In this document: piece by piece, positions 22,801-33,715 of the stretch
How the letters are laid out: each line of letters starts with the position of its first letter
Position numbering within the stretch: the first letter of the stretch is position 1
Assembly (NCBI GenBank): GCA_024704765.1
Contig: JAKMXF010000307.1
Coordinates: 394,556-458,555 of the forward strand
Direction: 5' to 3'
Length of the DNA stretch: 64,000 nucleotides
DNA from: Oopsacas minuta
Lineage: Eukaryota > Porifera > Hexactinellida > Lyssacinosida > Leucopsacidae
Notes under the pieces: generated by a model
Told to the model about the DNA's origin: nothing
Databases searched by the model: none
What the model saw: only the letters and a program-made list of their open reading frames with translations
Program-made: the position numbers and the translations under genes

Positions 22801-25244
22801 CACGTATTCGGGCCAATATGTATCTTATTATTATATTCCGGCAAGTAGAATTCCTATATGTAAATATTGAGGTATTCAATCAACCCTTGCTCTTAACTTT
22901 TAATTGAACACTATTTCCTTGATTTATGGCAGTGGGGTACTCCAGGCACCCCGAAATATTTCTGATTGGCTATCACATTAATAGAATTATTTTGTATAAT
23001 TTATTACCATCTTTAGACACTAATATGACAAATGGCAGGGTGTGGTACTATTCATTGTAGGAAAATTTTTCTATAATATGATTATTGATTTTGCTATTTT
23101 CTTTGGATTTTGGAGTGTAAAGGCTTTTTCTGGGTTTAAGAACCCAAATTATATTGCTTCAACTGTCACTGAAAATATGGAAGAAATACATGTTCTCTGT
23201 AGAAAATTTATTCTCGGGTGAGAAATTTAGGATAAGTTCATACTAGACCTTTGGAAAGAATCACTGAAGATCCAATATATCTGATTTTGAATTTGCAGAA
23301 GTAAAACTTCGGTCATAAACCCATTATTCCCCATATCCCGCTCAAAACATTGTTACAAAATTCAAATGATGGGACACATCGTAAACAAATCTAAATTTGG
23401 TAACTGCAATTGTTTGCAAGATTGAGTAGAAGTGCACTTGGAAATTCTAACACCATTCAAGAGTAAAAGAAGTCGAAAGAAGTGCATACATCAATAATCC
23501 GATTTTCTTTCGATGCTGTTACTCCTCCTGCTACTTGATTATGTTCCTCTAAAGATCCAACGATTGGCTCAAGTGTTTCCAGAAACACCAATATTGCATC
23601 ATGGCTTTCTACCTATAGCGAGAGTTTTCAATCGCTGGAGTCTCGATTCGGAACCTAAGATTTGAATGGTCTGCTGACCAATTCTATCTTCGCCTAAAGT
23701 GTAACTAAGAAAAAGAGATTATGGAAGCAATACTAGAGAATTTATTTCTAGCAGCAACAGTATTAGCATTTTAATTGACACATATATACCATGGGATGCA
23801 CAATGATTATAGTGGGCGATTGGATGCTTTTCACATATGCATGCTTGAACTCCTATTAATTTCCAGACTTTGAACTAGCCCATCTAATTCGGATCCAATC
23901 ATTCTTTTCAGATCAAGACCAGAATAAATCTTTTGCATTCTACTCCATTGAATAATTATTATATATGAACATTTCATTCTTATTATAACAACATTATACT
24001 AGAAAACCGTTGCCATAAACCTTCTTCAAGCTTCTTTAAGCTGATTATTCGAACAATTGTTGGGACATTTTAAATTCCACATCCAAAGAGAAGAACATTC
24101 CAAGGACAACCATCAAGATTAGGAGGAAAATGATGAGAGATATTATGATAGGGATTGTGAGATAGAAAGAAGAAATGCAGGAATTGTTTGACTTGAATTT
24201 TCTGCACTAATTATAGTAGGTCACATAGGCTAGCTTGCTTATATTCATCGCAAGGTTCAACAAATACTAACTGCGGCGAATGAATAGACCTCATGCTACT
24301 ATGCAATTAGTCAAGATGTTCTTTTTTTGCTTCGTATTTCTCAATCACAACGTGTGAATTATATGGAAATTGACGAGGTTGTCAATTTCCTGATAGTCAA
24401 ATTAATATTTCTTCACAAAACAGCCTGCACATCTATGTTGAATCTTTAGAATAAACGTGTATGTGTTTGAGGTGACTAAATATATGGTATTATAGGTACG
24501 AAAACTGAATCAAGAATGGAATATTTTTGGGTCCGCCAGCAAATAATGAGGAATAATTAATCATGAAACAACGAGAAGATATTCAAATGGCTCAAACAAA
24601 AGTCAATAGACAGCGTCCAAGGAAATTCAAGCAATCTGAGTTTCCATTTCTTATGGAATATTCTCACCCTTGTTCATTTGGTAACATATTGGAAATCAAT
24701 GCCAGCTAGGTGCCAGATGTGCATAGAGAGCAATGGATTGGCAATTAAATATTATAACACAAAATTCTGTGCCTCGATGATATTGCAAATCTTACATTGG
24801 GCCCGAGATCAATGCTACATTGTAACTAAAGTCCTCTCCTACATCTGGATTAACTGCTACCTCTAACTCTTATGGATTGATTTATGTTTTCTTTGAATAT
24901 CGTTAAGATATTTAGCGTTTGTTGATCATATTCTGAATTATAACAAATGTTTACTACTGTTCAAATGAACTTCAATGGGTAAATTTATGAAACGAGACAA
25001 ATGCCAGGAGAGTAAAAAAGATATATCCCAGAATACTATATTAAGCCCAGTAATGATGCATTAAAAGCAGGCAATGTGTGATTGAAATTTCACTTCGTTT
25101 GGATAATGCATCCCTGGTTCCAAACCATAATCAGTTGTAAGGCCTAATGGATAGTTGGGCATGGAAAATTACACACAACTTTTGAGACGGTTCGGATACA
25201 GTAGGAAATGAGAAGTGTCGATATGTTTCGTTAAATTACAGTCC
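16891..25244. other. 8.3-kb gene-poor AT-rich region
   Basis: I find no transposase motif, terminal repeat, tRNA-like or rRNA-like sequence. Open frames of 60-115 codons (for example 18737-19084 +, 18478-18765 +, 17912-18178 +) carry no recognisable motif and have AT-rich, unbiased composition. Small structures seen are a 10-bp hairpin at 20141-20173, short CATAGGATT-type repeats at 20759-20803, and a slightly G+C-richer patch at 20260-20520 echoed at 21220-21280 (GTCCGGG). Confidence 0.5.
20141..20173. repeat. Perfect 10-bp hairpin
   Basis: TCGATTTATC at 20141-20150 pairs with GATAAATCGA at 20164-20173 across a 13-base loop. No transcription unit is visible to give it a role. Confidence 0.6.
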
Positions 25245-25246
25245 TA

Positions 25247-26518
25247 CAGGGTTAGGCATAAGTTCTGCAACAAGTACAAACTAGTATATTTCTTATCTTA
25301 CCATAATAGTAGTTGAAATTCGTAATGAATTAGTGAATATACATACTAAGGATACGAAATTCATCTAGCTCTTCGAATGCATTGCCCTTGTGCGATACAT
25401 AGGCTAAATCGCTTGTAGAAATTATCAACAGCAGCACGCAACACGTCCTCACTGATTCAATCCCACTCTCTTCTCAAGGAAGATTTCAGACTTTCGACAT
25501 TCTTGTGAGGCTTTGCACACACCCTGGACTCTGAGATGGACCATATGCAGATACCTATAGGGTTTAGATCTGGAGAAGAGGCCGGCCATTCTTCAGTTGA
25601 TATAAATTCCGGAACATTGAGTTTCAACGACTTAGATGTCATTTTGGCTTTGTAGGGGAGAGCGGAATCTTGCTAGAACACCCAATGCGTGCTATTGAAG
25701 TGCTCACCAGCGCAAGGCTTCAATGCGTTATCTAAAATGTTTTCTACATACACCTCTTTGTTAATTTACCCCTGTGTCAATGAGCGCCAGAGGTGATGGC
25801 TCCCCAAACAATGACCAATGCAGGTATCTGACTTCTTTTGATTGCGTGTATTGATGACGATAGAGACTTTTGATCTGGAGCAAGAATCCGATTGTTTTGG
25901 CGATTATATCCCATTTCTACGGCAAAATCTTCTCATCGGAGAAGACAATACTCTGGTGCGTACCACTAGTAACATTTTTCTCAGAATCAGACATTTTTCA
26001 TACCTATGTCTCTTATTGACATCAGAAATTAACTAGAGCTCTCGAAATTTGTAGCATTTTAAGCCTAAATCCTCTTTTACATCCTTCTAAACTTCTGGTT
26101 GAAATATTTAAGTCTTTTGCCATGCCTTGGATGCTTCTCACAGAATTCTTCCTAACCGTCTCCCGGACGAACTTCCTAACAGCAGGAGTACGAACAGAAC
26201 GACGTTTCCTTTTCTGAACCTGTCCTGGATACTAACAGTCTCTTTTTAACGTTTGATTGTACGGTGCTATCCATCTGTTCACAGACAGTATTTTTGATAT
26301 TATGGAAGCTGATTTGCCTTCATTATGATACAAAATTATCAATGACCTCTTTGCTTCTTTGCCCATAAATCAACAAAATTTCTAGTAGGACTCAATACTC
26401 TAAATAGTGTTTTAAAAAATATTGAAGATAATATATGATAAAGAAATATTCACCTAAAACCATCCGCAGAACCTCTAGTTTAAATTTAATTTTGTTGCAG
26501 AACTTATGCCTAATCCTG
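25247..26518 (-). mobile_element. Tc1/mariner DD37D-type element, decayed
   Basis: Terminal repeats CAGGGTTAGGCATAAGTTCT (left) and CAGGATTAGGCATAAGTTCT (right, other strand) continue with GCAACAA on both sides and differ at one of 27 positions. TA flanks both (25245-25246 and 26519-26520). The length is 1272 bp. The good terminal repeats contrast with a badly broken gene. Confidence 0.92.
25380..26360 (-). pseudogene. DD37D-type transposase remnant with altered third catalytic residue
   Basis: Minus-strand pieces: a basic helix-turn-helix region with RKNSVRSIQGMAKDL (about 26110-26160), IVFSDEKI then NRQNNRILAPDQ (25850-25950), LVIVWGAITS (about 25800), QDSALPYKAKM (25640-25680) and EEWPASSPDLNPIG (25560-25600). 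The residue expected to be the third Asp, 38 positions after the QD Asp, is Gly (NPIG instead of NPMD). Many stops and frameshifts lie between the pieces. Confidence 0.8.
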
Positions 26519-26900
26519 TAATATACAAAGAGCAAAAAGCTGCGGGAAATTTTGTGACTTCTTTATTTCGAAGTATAATGAATAATAGAGAAGATGCAAG
26601 GCCGATTAGAGTCTCGTGAAAGCCCTGGAAAATTCCTCAAAATAAGACCCATAGCCATTGTCAGGTTCAGCCAGTGACCTAACAAATGAAATTATTTGAG
26701 TGTAGCTCCCTTAAAAGATATGGACAGGAAACTGAGATTTGGTAAAATTACTTTTGGCCTAATCATCAACTGTAAAAGTAGGAGTTAGCCTAGCGAGAGA
26801 GGAAAGATTATTGTGGTTCAAGACCCCGAGAAATGTGCCTAATAAATATTGTTTAGCGTCCAAGCAATAGAAACCGAAGAATTGCATTGGTGTTTTTAAG

Positions 26901-27033
26901 GTGTCCGCGGCGGGAGCACTCTACTTCTGTTCATGGGTCGTTTTAACTGCTGAGGTTTATACGAAAAGTGTTAACTTGAAAACGGTGCGCCACTCCTACC
27001 TCGATTTGGCAAACCACGACAGGAGAGTTGAAG
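26901..27033 (+). CDS. Candidate host exon (unrecognised), weak
   Basis: This G+C-richer island in AT-rich sequence is open in one frame throughout and encodes about 44 residues, including a hydrophobic AAGALYFCSWVVLTAEVY and then VRHSYLDLANHDRRVEG. It ends at an excellent splice donor, GAAG|GTAAGT, with the GT at 27034. A T-rich stretch ending TTTTTAAG precedes it and could be a poor acceptor. I do not recognise the protein. Downstream at 27305-27508 two overlapping frames look mildly coding (one with TTIPIKPGHWEHRVV), but I cannot join them with confidence. It could equally be a decayed element. Confidence 0.3.
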
Positions 27034-28055
27034 GTAAGTCTTGATAATCTAATAGTTTTCGGATTACATTCAGTACTTTAATGGTACACTGAATAGTGAT
27101 CATATGTGCTAACCGTCTAGGGATTCTTTCAAGCGTAACCACTGTTCATAATTCAGGGTTATAATCTTTAATTCCTAACAATTCACAAATTTTTCCTCGT
27201 TGTCATCCGTCTTCAAAACATGTTCTCTCTTATCAAGTATAATGAGCCAGATAGCGATCGATCAGAAATTTATGGTTTGACTTCCCTATCAAAGTCCAAA
27301 AGAAATGTCACTTTGTAGGGAATACAAGCCTTTTGTCCATGGATATGTTTGGCAAAGTTTGTCAGGTATAGGTGAAACAAACACTAGGATTCACAAGGAA
27401 ATTTACAAACGAAAATGCCCGGTTAGGGTCTGCTGCAGACACTACGATTCCAATCAAACCTGGCCACTGGGAACATCGAGTTGTCCCTCCTGGCTAATCA
27501 GCCCCTGAGAAAATATATTACAAAGATTTCAGGTATTCTAAGGCAGGTTAACCATTGATGGGAAAATAACACATAATAATAGATAAATGTAGAATATAAA
27601 TTGAGGATACAGGTTGCATATATTGATGTTCTTCGAAACTGAGATGAACAAACAAGAAAGATTCCAGACTGAGGATCTGATTTGAGGACTAGAAAAAGGA
27701 ATAGATAAGAAATTGGAATATAGGAACTTTATCAAAAATAGGGACCAAAACTTAGGCCAGCAATCAACATATATTAATGCGGATACTTGAAAAACGGAAA
27801 CTTAAACTTATGACATATCTATGAAACTTTTGCCCGGAATAAATAGAAAGTTCCCCCATTATTCCAACGTATAATTACTATAACACTAGATTAGTAAAAT
27901 ATTTCAATATTATCATTATATAAGTATAACACAGTTCACGCCTTGAGCTATAGGAATACTTCCACCATTGTAGGATTGAAGGGTGCGGCGAAATTTGCCA
28001 TGGCACATACCTCTTTTTTGTCTCTTAGGGGAAGGTTCTCTGAGGAATTTTGTAT
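27034..28055. other. Spacer, possible further exon-like pieces
   Basis: 27305-27508 holds a 67-codon plus-strand frame without recognised motifs, of higher G+C than its surroundings. From 27540 to 28055 the sequence is AT-rich and I see nothing in it. Confidence 0.35.
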
Positions 28056-28059
28056 TCAT

Positions 28060-28930
28060 AAGATAACGCTAAAAATGTTGTATATTGAAATATCTTCTAT
28101 GATTGAACTCCGATCATATTATGAGTGCCGCTCTCCTAGTGCGAACAACAATCAGAGAAAGATATTGAAGCCCGATGTACCCAAATTAAGTGGAGTTGAT
28201 TGTTTCCATCAAACTGGGCCACTTATCATATAATCAGTTTTACCGACCATTTCAAACCAGGTGGCACCAAGCAATATATGCATCTATCTCATCACTGTAT
28301 GATAGATACCCATGGATTGAGTATTCGAAACGCAAAGATATTTACTGCTATCATTGTATACATTTCACAGAAATGAGCCCATATTTGTAAGGCAAGGTAT
28401 GAGAAATTTGAAGAAATGATTTGGAAACACAGTCCGTGACAACAAACTGATCCAAAATGATGCCAGCATTAAGCATGTACAATGTGCAGACGTTTATGCA
28501 CAGTATAAAGCTATTAAGTCGGGAGGTTTTCAAATCAGTTGCTGAACCCCAGGACTCAGCACATGAGAAGCTAATTACGGAATATAGGATATATATCCGG
28601 ATGTTAAGTGAAGTTTTTGCTCCACTGCTCAATGGAAATTGCCAAACATGAGACCGGGAGATCATTTCGAGTGGATGATATCAACGAAGAGAGTCTCGAT
28701 TTTGGTCCATCGTGCGGCAATTTAAATGGCATCCTTTATCCAATATCTAGACATACTCCAGTTGTGGCTGATAAAATTTCCACTGGTCCAACAAATGCAA
28801 AGTGTGTTGGAGGTTATGATGATGCATCAGTTGCCTCTGGTATTTGGAATAGAGTTAAAAAGAAAATTCCTGAAAGATATTGCGGTGAAATGGCCTACGA
28901 AGGGCATTCGAAAAGTTTTGCCATTTGATA
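28060..28930 (+). pseudogene. TTF/ZMYM1-like hAT transposase relic, N-terminal part
   Basis: Plus-strand pieces run in family order. The TTF-type zinc-finger region is at 28190-28390 (YPWIEYSKRKDIYCYHCIHF). The linker AHEKLITEYRIYIRMLSEV is at 28555-28620, and LNGILYPISRHTPVVADKI then GPTNAKC at 28715-28805. These match the TTF domain and following region of ZMYM1-like hAT proteins. Frames change several times. The continuation appears at 30190-31265; mariner sequence lies between. Confidence 0.7.
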
Positions 28931-29049
28931 TGAAACCATTGATTTGTTGGATATTTCCGCATCCATCTTTTCAGACATATTTTATTAGTCTACCCTGAAA
29001 CTTTCATTCATTCTCTCTTCTACTTTTATAAATTAGATAATTTTAGAAT

Positions 29050-29510
29050 ACATGGCTTCTAAAATGTCTCAATCAAAACCAGATCTCGCACAACGTGATT
29101 TCGAGCAATGATTTTGATCTTATTCAAACTACAGGGGGCAAGGGTAGAAATATTATCCATGTGTCATCACCTGTAAGGATTTCGGAATAGCTCTTGAATT
29201 TCAATTAGCAAACCTTTAGAGCCTAATTTTACAAAAGTCTATGCGCGATAATTTTTGCTGTAAGTTCAAAGAATGGGGAACCATCGGGCACACAAATTCC
29301 TGACACAAGGCTCTTAGTGCAAAATGACAATAATGATCCCGACGATAACTCGATTTCATACTCTAACTGAACATACGTAATATGAGGATCTTTAGTAAGG
29401 AGATCTAGCATTTCGTTAACATTTTCTTCATTATGTGAAATATTCGGTCTTCCTGAGCGAGGAGCATCTTCACAAGCAAAGTTTCCGTGAATAAATGCCC
29501 AACCTCCAAA
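29050..29510 (-). pseudogene. Mariner transposase fragment: helix-turn-helix to first Asp (inverted half)
   Basis: The minus strand from about 29505 down reads GNFACEDAPRSGRPNISHNEE (mariner linker), then a helix-turn-helix region and, after frame changes near 29230, EILTGDDTWIIF at about 29160-29195, the first catalytic Asp. It ends about 35 residues past that Asp, exactly where the plus-strand fragment starting at 29512 takes up. The first 50 or so codons are missing. Confidence 0.7.
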
Positions 29511-29511
29511 C

Positions 29512-29990
29512 AAAGTGCGGAAGCTAGATCTGTTAGAAAACAAATATGGCCGATTTTTTTCAGATCTAGTGGGTTTGTCGAAGCTGTTGCTCTCGAGGAT
29601 AGAAAGACAGTTACTGCCGACTGGCATACTACAGTGTGCCTACCCAAAGTCATCACAGCAATTGAGACACAGCAGGAGAAGCCAGGCATTAGAGGATTCT
29701 TCTTCATCATGATAATGCATCACCGCATACGGAATCAGAACTCGTGAGTTTTTGCAAAATTCTGGACTCAAAACATTACCTCACCCACCCTACAGTTCTG
29801 ATTTAGCCCCTTTCGACTTCTGGTTACCCCTAGACTCAAAGATCAATTACGTGGGAGGAGATTATCGACTAATGAGGAGTTAAGAAGGGCACTTTTCCAA
29901 GTGATCGGAAACATACCCAAAGAAGAGTGGAAAAAATGTTTTGATAATTGGTTGACCAGAATGTAAAATGCATTGATTGTCAGGGAGAGT
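29512..29990 (+). pseudogene. Mariner transposase fragment: core to C-terminus
   Basis: The plus strand reads WPIFFRSSGFVEAVALEDRK then TVTADWHTTVCLPKVITAI (29545-29655), HHDNASPHTESELV with the second catalytic Asp (about 29705-29745) and, one frame over, SSDLAPFDFW with the third (29795-29825), then decayed C-terminal sequence to about 29990. It faces away from the other half of the same type of protein at 29050-29510. Confidence 0.75.
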
Positions 29991-30189
29991 TTTCGAATAA
30001 TGTAATTGTCAAATTTGTGATTACTATCTGATATGTCGGTCAACGTCAAAGCTTTATAAGGCCCCCTCGTATGACATCCATTGCCTTTGTCACAAGTCAA
30101 ATCTGGTAATTGTCGATGTTGTCAATTCAGTCAAATGCGTGGCCAATATGTTGTCACTTTTCACACAGTTATACCCTTTTTGACTAATA

Positions 30190-31265
30190 GCACCGTTCAT
30201 GTCAATGGGACAAAATACAGGGACAACATAAAGTAAAGAAGACCGAGTTAGGGAAGTTTCTGATACTCGATGGTCGTGCCAAGCGAAACAGTCTGACAGT
30301 GTGGAAAAGCATCGATATCGTTTATCAAGTACTGCATGATGTGATTGATAACGACAATAACAACATCATACCACTAAATAACTGGCCACTTGTTACAGAT
30401 AGATCACAGATTCATTAGATACCTTCTCATAACCAAGCATATTCTGAAGAAGCAAAATTAGATCATTTGTTAGCTTTTGCAGATATTCTTCATAAGCTAC
30501 CAAATGATCTTAGTCGGACCATCAATTTAATTATGATGTTAAGAGTAGGAATATTTGACTGTAACTCGAGAGAGGTATATCAAAGGTTTGGGAAGAAGAA
30601 GAAGAAGAAGTAGGAAATCGTATAAACCTATCTGATAGTGCACCATCTGTCAGACTAAAACAGGTACCACTACCCTTAGAAGATTAAGTCTGGAGGGAAA
30701 TGTTGAAGAAGTTACAGGAGTAGGATTCAATGGATACTTTGGTGATGTTTGTGAGATCATAAGCAAAGTTACTCTAGAGCTCAAAAGAGATTTAGCAAGA
30801 AAGACAGTGTCATGATGAGATCAATCAAATCTTTACGCCCTAACTCGACCAGTTTCATGGATGAAAATTCACTCAACCTCTTTGCAAAATTAGACAAGCC
30901 CGACGCCAGTGTTCTTTAATGTGAAGCTGACATTTTTTAACACTTAATAGAGAGAAAAGCAGACCAAGAAAGGGCTAAAAGTCTACTTGGATTACAAGCA
31001 TAATAGACTATTGGGAGGTCATTTTTGAGCTTCATCGAATGCCATGATTGCATACCCAATGCCAGTATCAACAACTAAATGTGAACAAATTTCAGCACAA
31101 TTCGGCTGATGAAGAATGATCTCCTCTCATTAAAGAAACAAAACCGTTTGGATAGCATATTAATGCTAGGAATTCATCGTGATCTTGGTAGCAAGCTTGG
31201 CTCAGACACCGTAATAAGTGGATTCAAAGCAAAGTTTCCCCAATGTGTACTTTCCTTATAAGCGT
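30190..31265 (+). pseudogene. TTF/ZMYM1-like hAT transposase relic, C-terminal part
   Basis: REVSDTRWSCQAKQSDSVEK at 30249-30310 is the hAT core TRW motif. KSLRPNSTSFMDENSLNLFA is at about 30825-30885, ERKADQERAKSLLGL at about 30950-31000, and LMKNDLLSLKKQNRLDSILM then LGIHRDLGSKL at 31105-31200. The last match the C-terminal dimerisation region of hAT transposases. Stops and frameshifts are frequent. Order and strand fit the N-terminal part at 28060-28930. A short AAG run lies at 30592-30612. Confidence 0.7.
30592..30612 (+). repeat. AAG microsatellite
   Basis: About six consecutive AAG/GAA units lie within the hAT relic; they probably expanded after the gene died. Confidence 0.8.
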
Positions 31266-31448
31266 AAATATATGGTAAGAAGTGTGAATAGTTAAATCTA
31301 TCTACTAAAACAGTGCAGTATTCCTAGGATCTATTCGCAATTTTACCCCCCTGTCTAGCACCCAGATTGGTGAGTAGGGGCTGATTATAAAAGTTTGAGG
31401 GTCTGAAAGTAACTAATTTGCAGATGTATCATATGATTAATCCATAGC

Positions 31449-31472
31449 ATTCTATACACTAAGGCAATGGCA
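31449..31472 (+). repeat. Dispersed repeat, copy 3
   Basis: TTCTATACACTAAGGCAATG repeats the 7831-7865 core with one or two changes (see 2041-2090). Both copies also have GGCCCATGGA nearby, which strengthens common origin. Confidence 0.55.
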
Positions 31473-31698
31473 CTCTATTCAAATTCTGGCCCATGGATGG
31501 TAATTAACCTGGGCTTTCAAAATTTCAGTAATTGTTATTATGTCTTTCAACGCTATTGGAAAGTACTCTAATGTAACATTTGATATAGTCTAATAATTCA
31601 CAACCTCCCAACACAATTATAATTACCATATTATAATACTTTAATACTAGAAACACAATCCATCATTCACAATACAGTACTAGATAATAATTCATTTA

Positions 31699-31768
31699 CA
31701 GTGAAACCTCCCAAAGCGTAGTCGTTGAGCCCCCAAGATTCGGTCTCCCACCTCGTGAGGTTCTACTG
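31699..31768. mobile_element. 70-bp pogo/Tigger-like miniature element
   Basis: CAGTGAAACCTC on the left and CAGTAGAACCTC (other strand) on the right differ at one of 12 positions and are flanked by TA at 31697-31698 and 31769-31770. Similar CAGTnnAACCT ends bound 52714-53414. There is no coding capacity. Confidence 0.6.
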
Positions 31769-31769
31769 T

Positions 31770-32399
31770 ATTGTCTGGCTCCTTGTTCTCTCATTCTCAC
31801 CACTCGTCTGGCAGGCATGCTGTAATAATTGAATACCTTAATCTTAAACCAAATAACAAAAAAATTAGGTATACTTTTCAGCTTAGTATTATCTCTATTT
31901 AAGACCAAGACATTATAATTGCGAACCCTCTTGGAAAGGATGATATTAGACTTGTAAAACACAATTTCCTCAATAACTCCCAATTCCAGGCACAACAAAA
32001 CACCAATCTTTCAGATATCACTGTATCTATCTTCAATAAGACTCATATATATACCAACAAGCTACGGGATCGTCCACTATAAAAATCCTTGCTTAGGGAC
32101 TCACGCTTGTTAATTTGAATAAAGATTCACATAAGAGAATCACACATTTCACCATATACCTAAAAGGATAATTACGAGAGCCTCTAATCACTAAGTCTAT
32201 TAAAGTATATTGGGATCCGATATCATTGTTAACTTCAAGAAGTTTATCTGAAATTAACAGTCGGTGACAAGATAGACAACCATTAGACTTCTTACTGTAA
32301 GAAAGACTGCATATCCTGCAATATAAACAAGACATTCTAATTGGGAGGTTTCTATTCCAGGGAGTGAGATATCGTTCAATTTGGTGAGATAATGTTCTA
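31770..32399. other. Spacer, no recognised gene
   Basis: A 118-codon minus-strand frame (32093-32449) overlaps the terminal repeat of the next element and has no family motif; I treat it as chance. No other structure is seen. Confidence 0.5.
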
Positions 32400-32401
32400 T
32401 A

Positions 32402-33713
32402 CAGGGTGGCTTTTAAGTTCTGTCCCATGCAAAAACTACTATTTATCAATATATATATATAGCTTGGTAATGATATTTATTGCTCTAATTTATGATTCTG
32501 AGACAAAACATATTTCGCGAATTTTATTCAATATAGCCTCCCTCATTTTGTATTACACGTGTAATTCGATCTGGCAAGGCCTCAATAGCAGCACGGAGGG
32601 TTTTTTGGGGATTTTATTCCACTCTTGGCAAAGTTTCCTCTTCAGTGACTTGATACTTGTGTGAGAGTTAACACAAGCTTTCGTCTCGAGAATTGACCAC
32701 ACAGAATAATCCATGGGATTCAGGTCAGGACTGTAAGAAGGCCATTCTTCCTTAGTTATAAAACCAGGAAAATTGTCATGTAACCATGACTGGGTAACAT
32801 TAGAAGTGTGTGCTGGCGCCCCGTCTTGCTGGAAAACAAATGAAGTACCTCCGAACATGTCTCGGCCTATATTCTTCAATACTGGCTCCAAAACCATTTC
32901 TCGATAATTAATTGAATTGATTTTTACCCCTTGTGGTACAAAAACCAATGGTGTCCGGCCCATTTTTGACACCCCTGCCCAAACCATCACCGACTTAGGG
33001 TTCTGTATTCGGCTAACATATCTGAACTTCTCGTCGACTTTGGAAGGAGATGATGCAAGTATACGATCATTTTGTACATTGGTTGCCTCCTGGATAGTGA
33101 ATATTTTCTCATCTGAAAATAATATTTTTTCTAGATTTTCAACAGCGTACCGGCCCAACGCACCTTTGCATCTTGCAACCCTTTTTTCCTTTACCAATTG
33201 AGAAAGGAAGTGTACCTTCTTACGCTTGAATGAACTCATCCCTAAATCCCTTTTCACAATTTTAGTCATTGCACATCTTGATACTTTCAGATCTAGAGCC
33301 ATTTTCCTTATGGAACGTCTAGGATTTCGGCGAATTCGCTGGGCGATGACTTTCCCTAAGCTGGGGGTGGTTACTGAGCACGGACGGCCTGATCTCGCCC
33401 TATCTTCAACTTTTCCAGTATCTTTGTATCGTCTAATAGTGCGGTATACAAATTTCCTTCTGTTTAGAGGGAGTTTCAGGATCTTCAAAATTTCCCTTGA
33501 AGGATGTCCTTTTGTAAATAATTCTACAATTGCCGACCTCTCACGTTCCATCACTAATAAAATTGAAATTTCTCTACAATCGTACTCTGAAACTGTATAT
33601 TTATGTTAAATACAGTAGAATAGGGTAAACTAATAAGATATATCTAATAGCAAAGACTCAGCATGGAAAAATGGTTCTTATAAATCATGGGACAGAACTT
33701 AAAAGCCACCCTG
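32402..33713 (-). mobile_element. Complete, young Tc1/mariner DD37D element
   Basis: The 1312-bp element has perfect terminal inverted repeats of at least 28 bases beginning CAGGGTGGCTTTTAAGTTCT. TA duplications lie at 32400-32401 and 33714-33715. Its terminal repeats are related to those of 10424-11734 (shared AGTTCTGTCCCA) but clearly distinct. Perfect ends and an almost intact gene indicate the most recent insertion in the window. Confidence 0.95.
32524..33554 (-). pseudogene. DD37D transposase, intact except for one C-terminal frameshift
   Basis: It reads open for 333 codons from the ATG complementary to 33552-33554. Helix-turn-helix regions lie at about residues 8-45 and 70-105, with linker GRPC (57-60). 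D148 is in FSDEKIF, D244 in FQQDGAPAHT and D282 in SPDLNPMDYSVW; 37 residues separate the last two. The frame ends at 32553 in a tail unlike its relatives. In the next frame, past the T-run at 32601-32606 (A-run in the gene), the sequence continues as LRAAIEALPDRITRV... GGYIE and stops at 32524-32526. This matches the GGYIEQ end of the 10584-11615 protein. One inserted or lost base in that homopolymer explains it and may be a sequencing error. The full catalytic core is intact. Confidence 0.9.
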
Positions 33714-33715
33714 TA

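Noticed and set aside
29405-29710. 101- and 132-codon minus-strand frames crossing 29510
   Set aside because: Their upstream parts are just the antisense of the plus-strand mariner half; only the part below about 29510 is mariner-coding.
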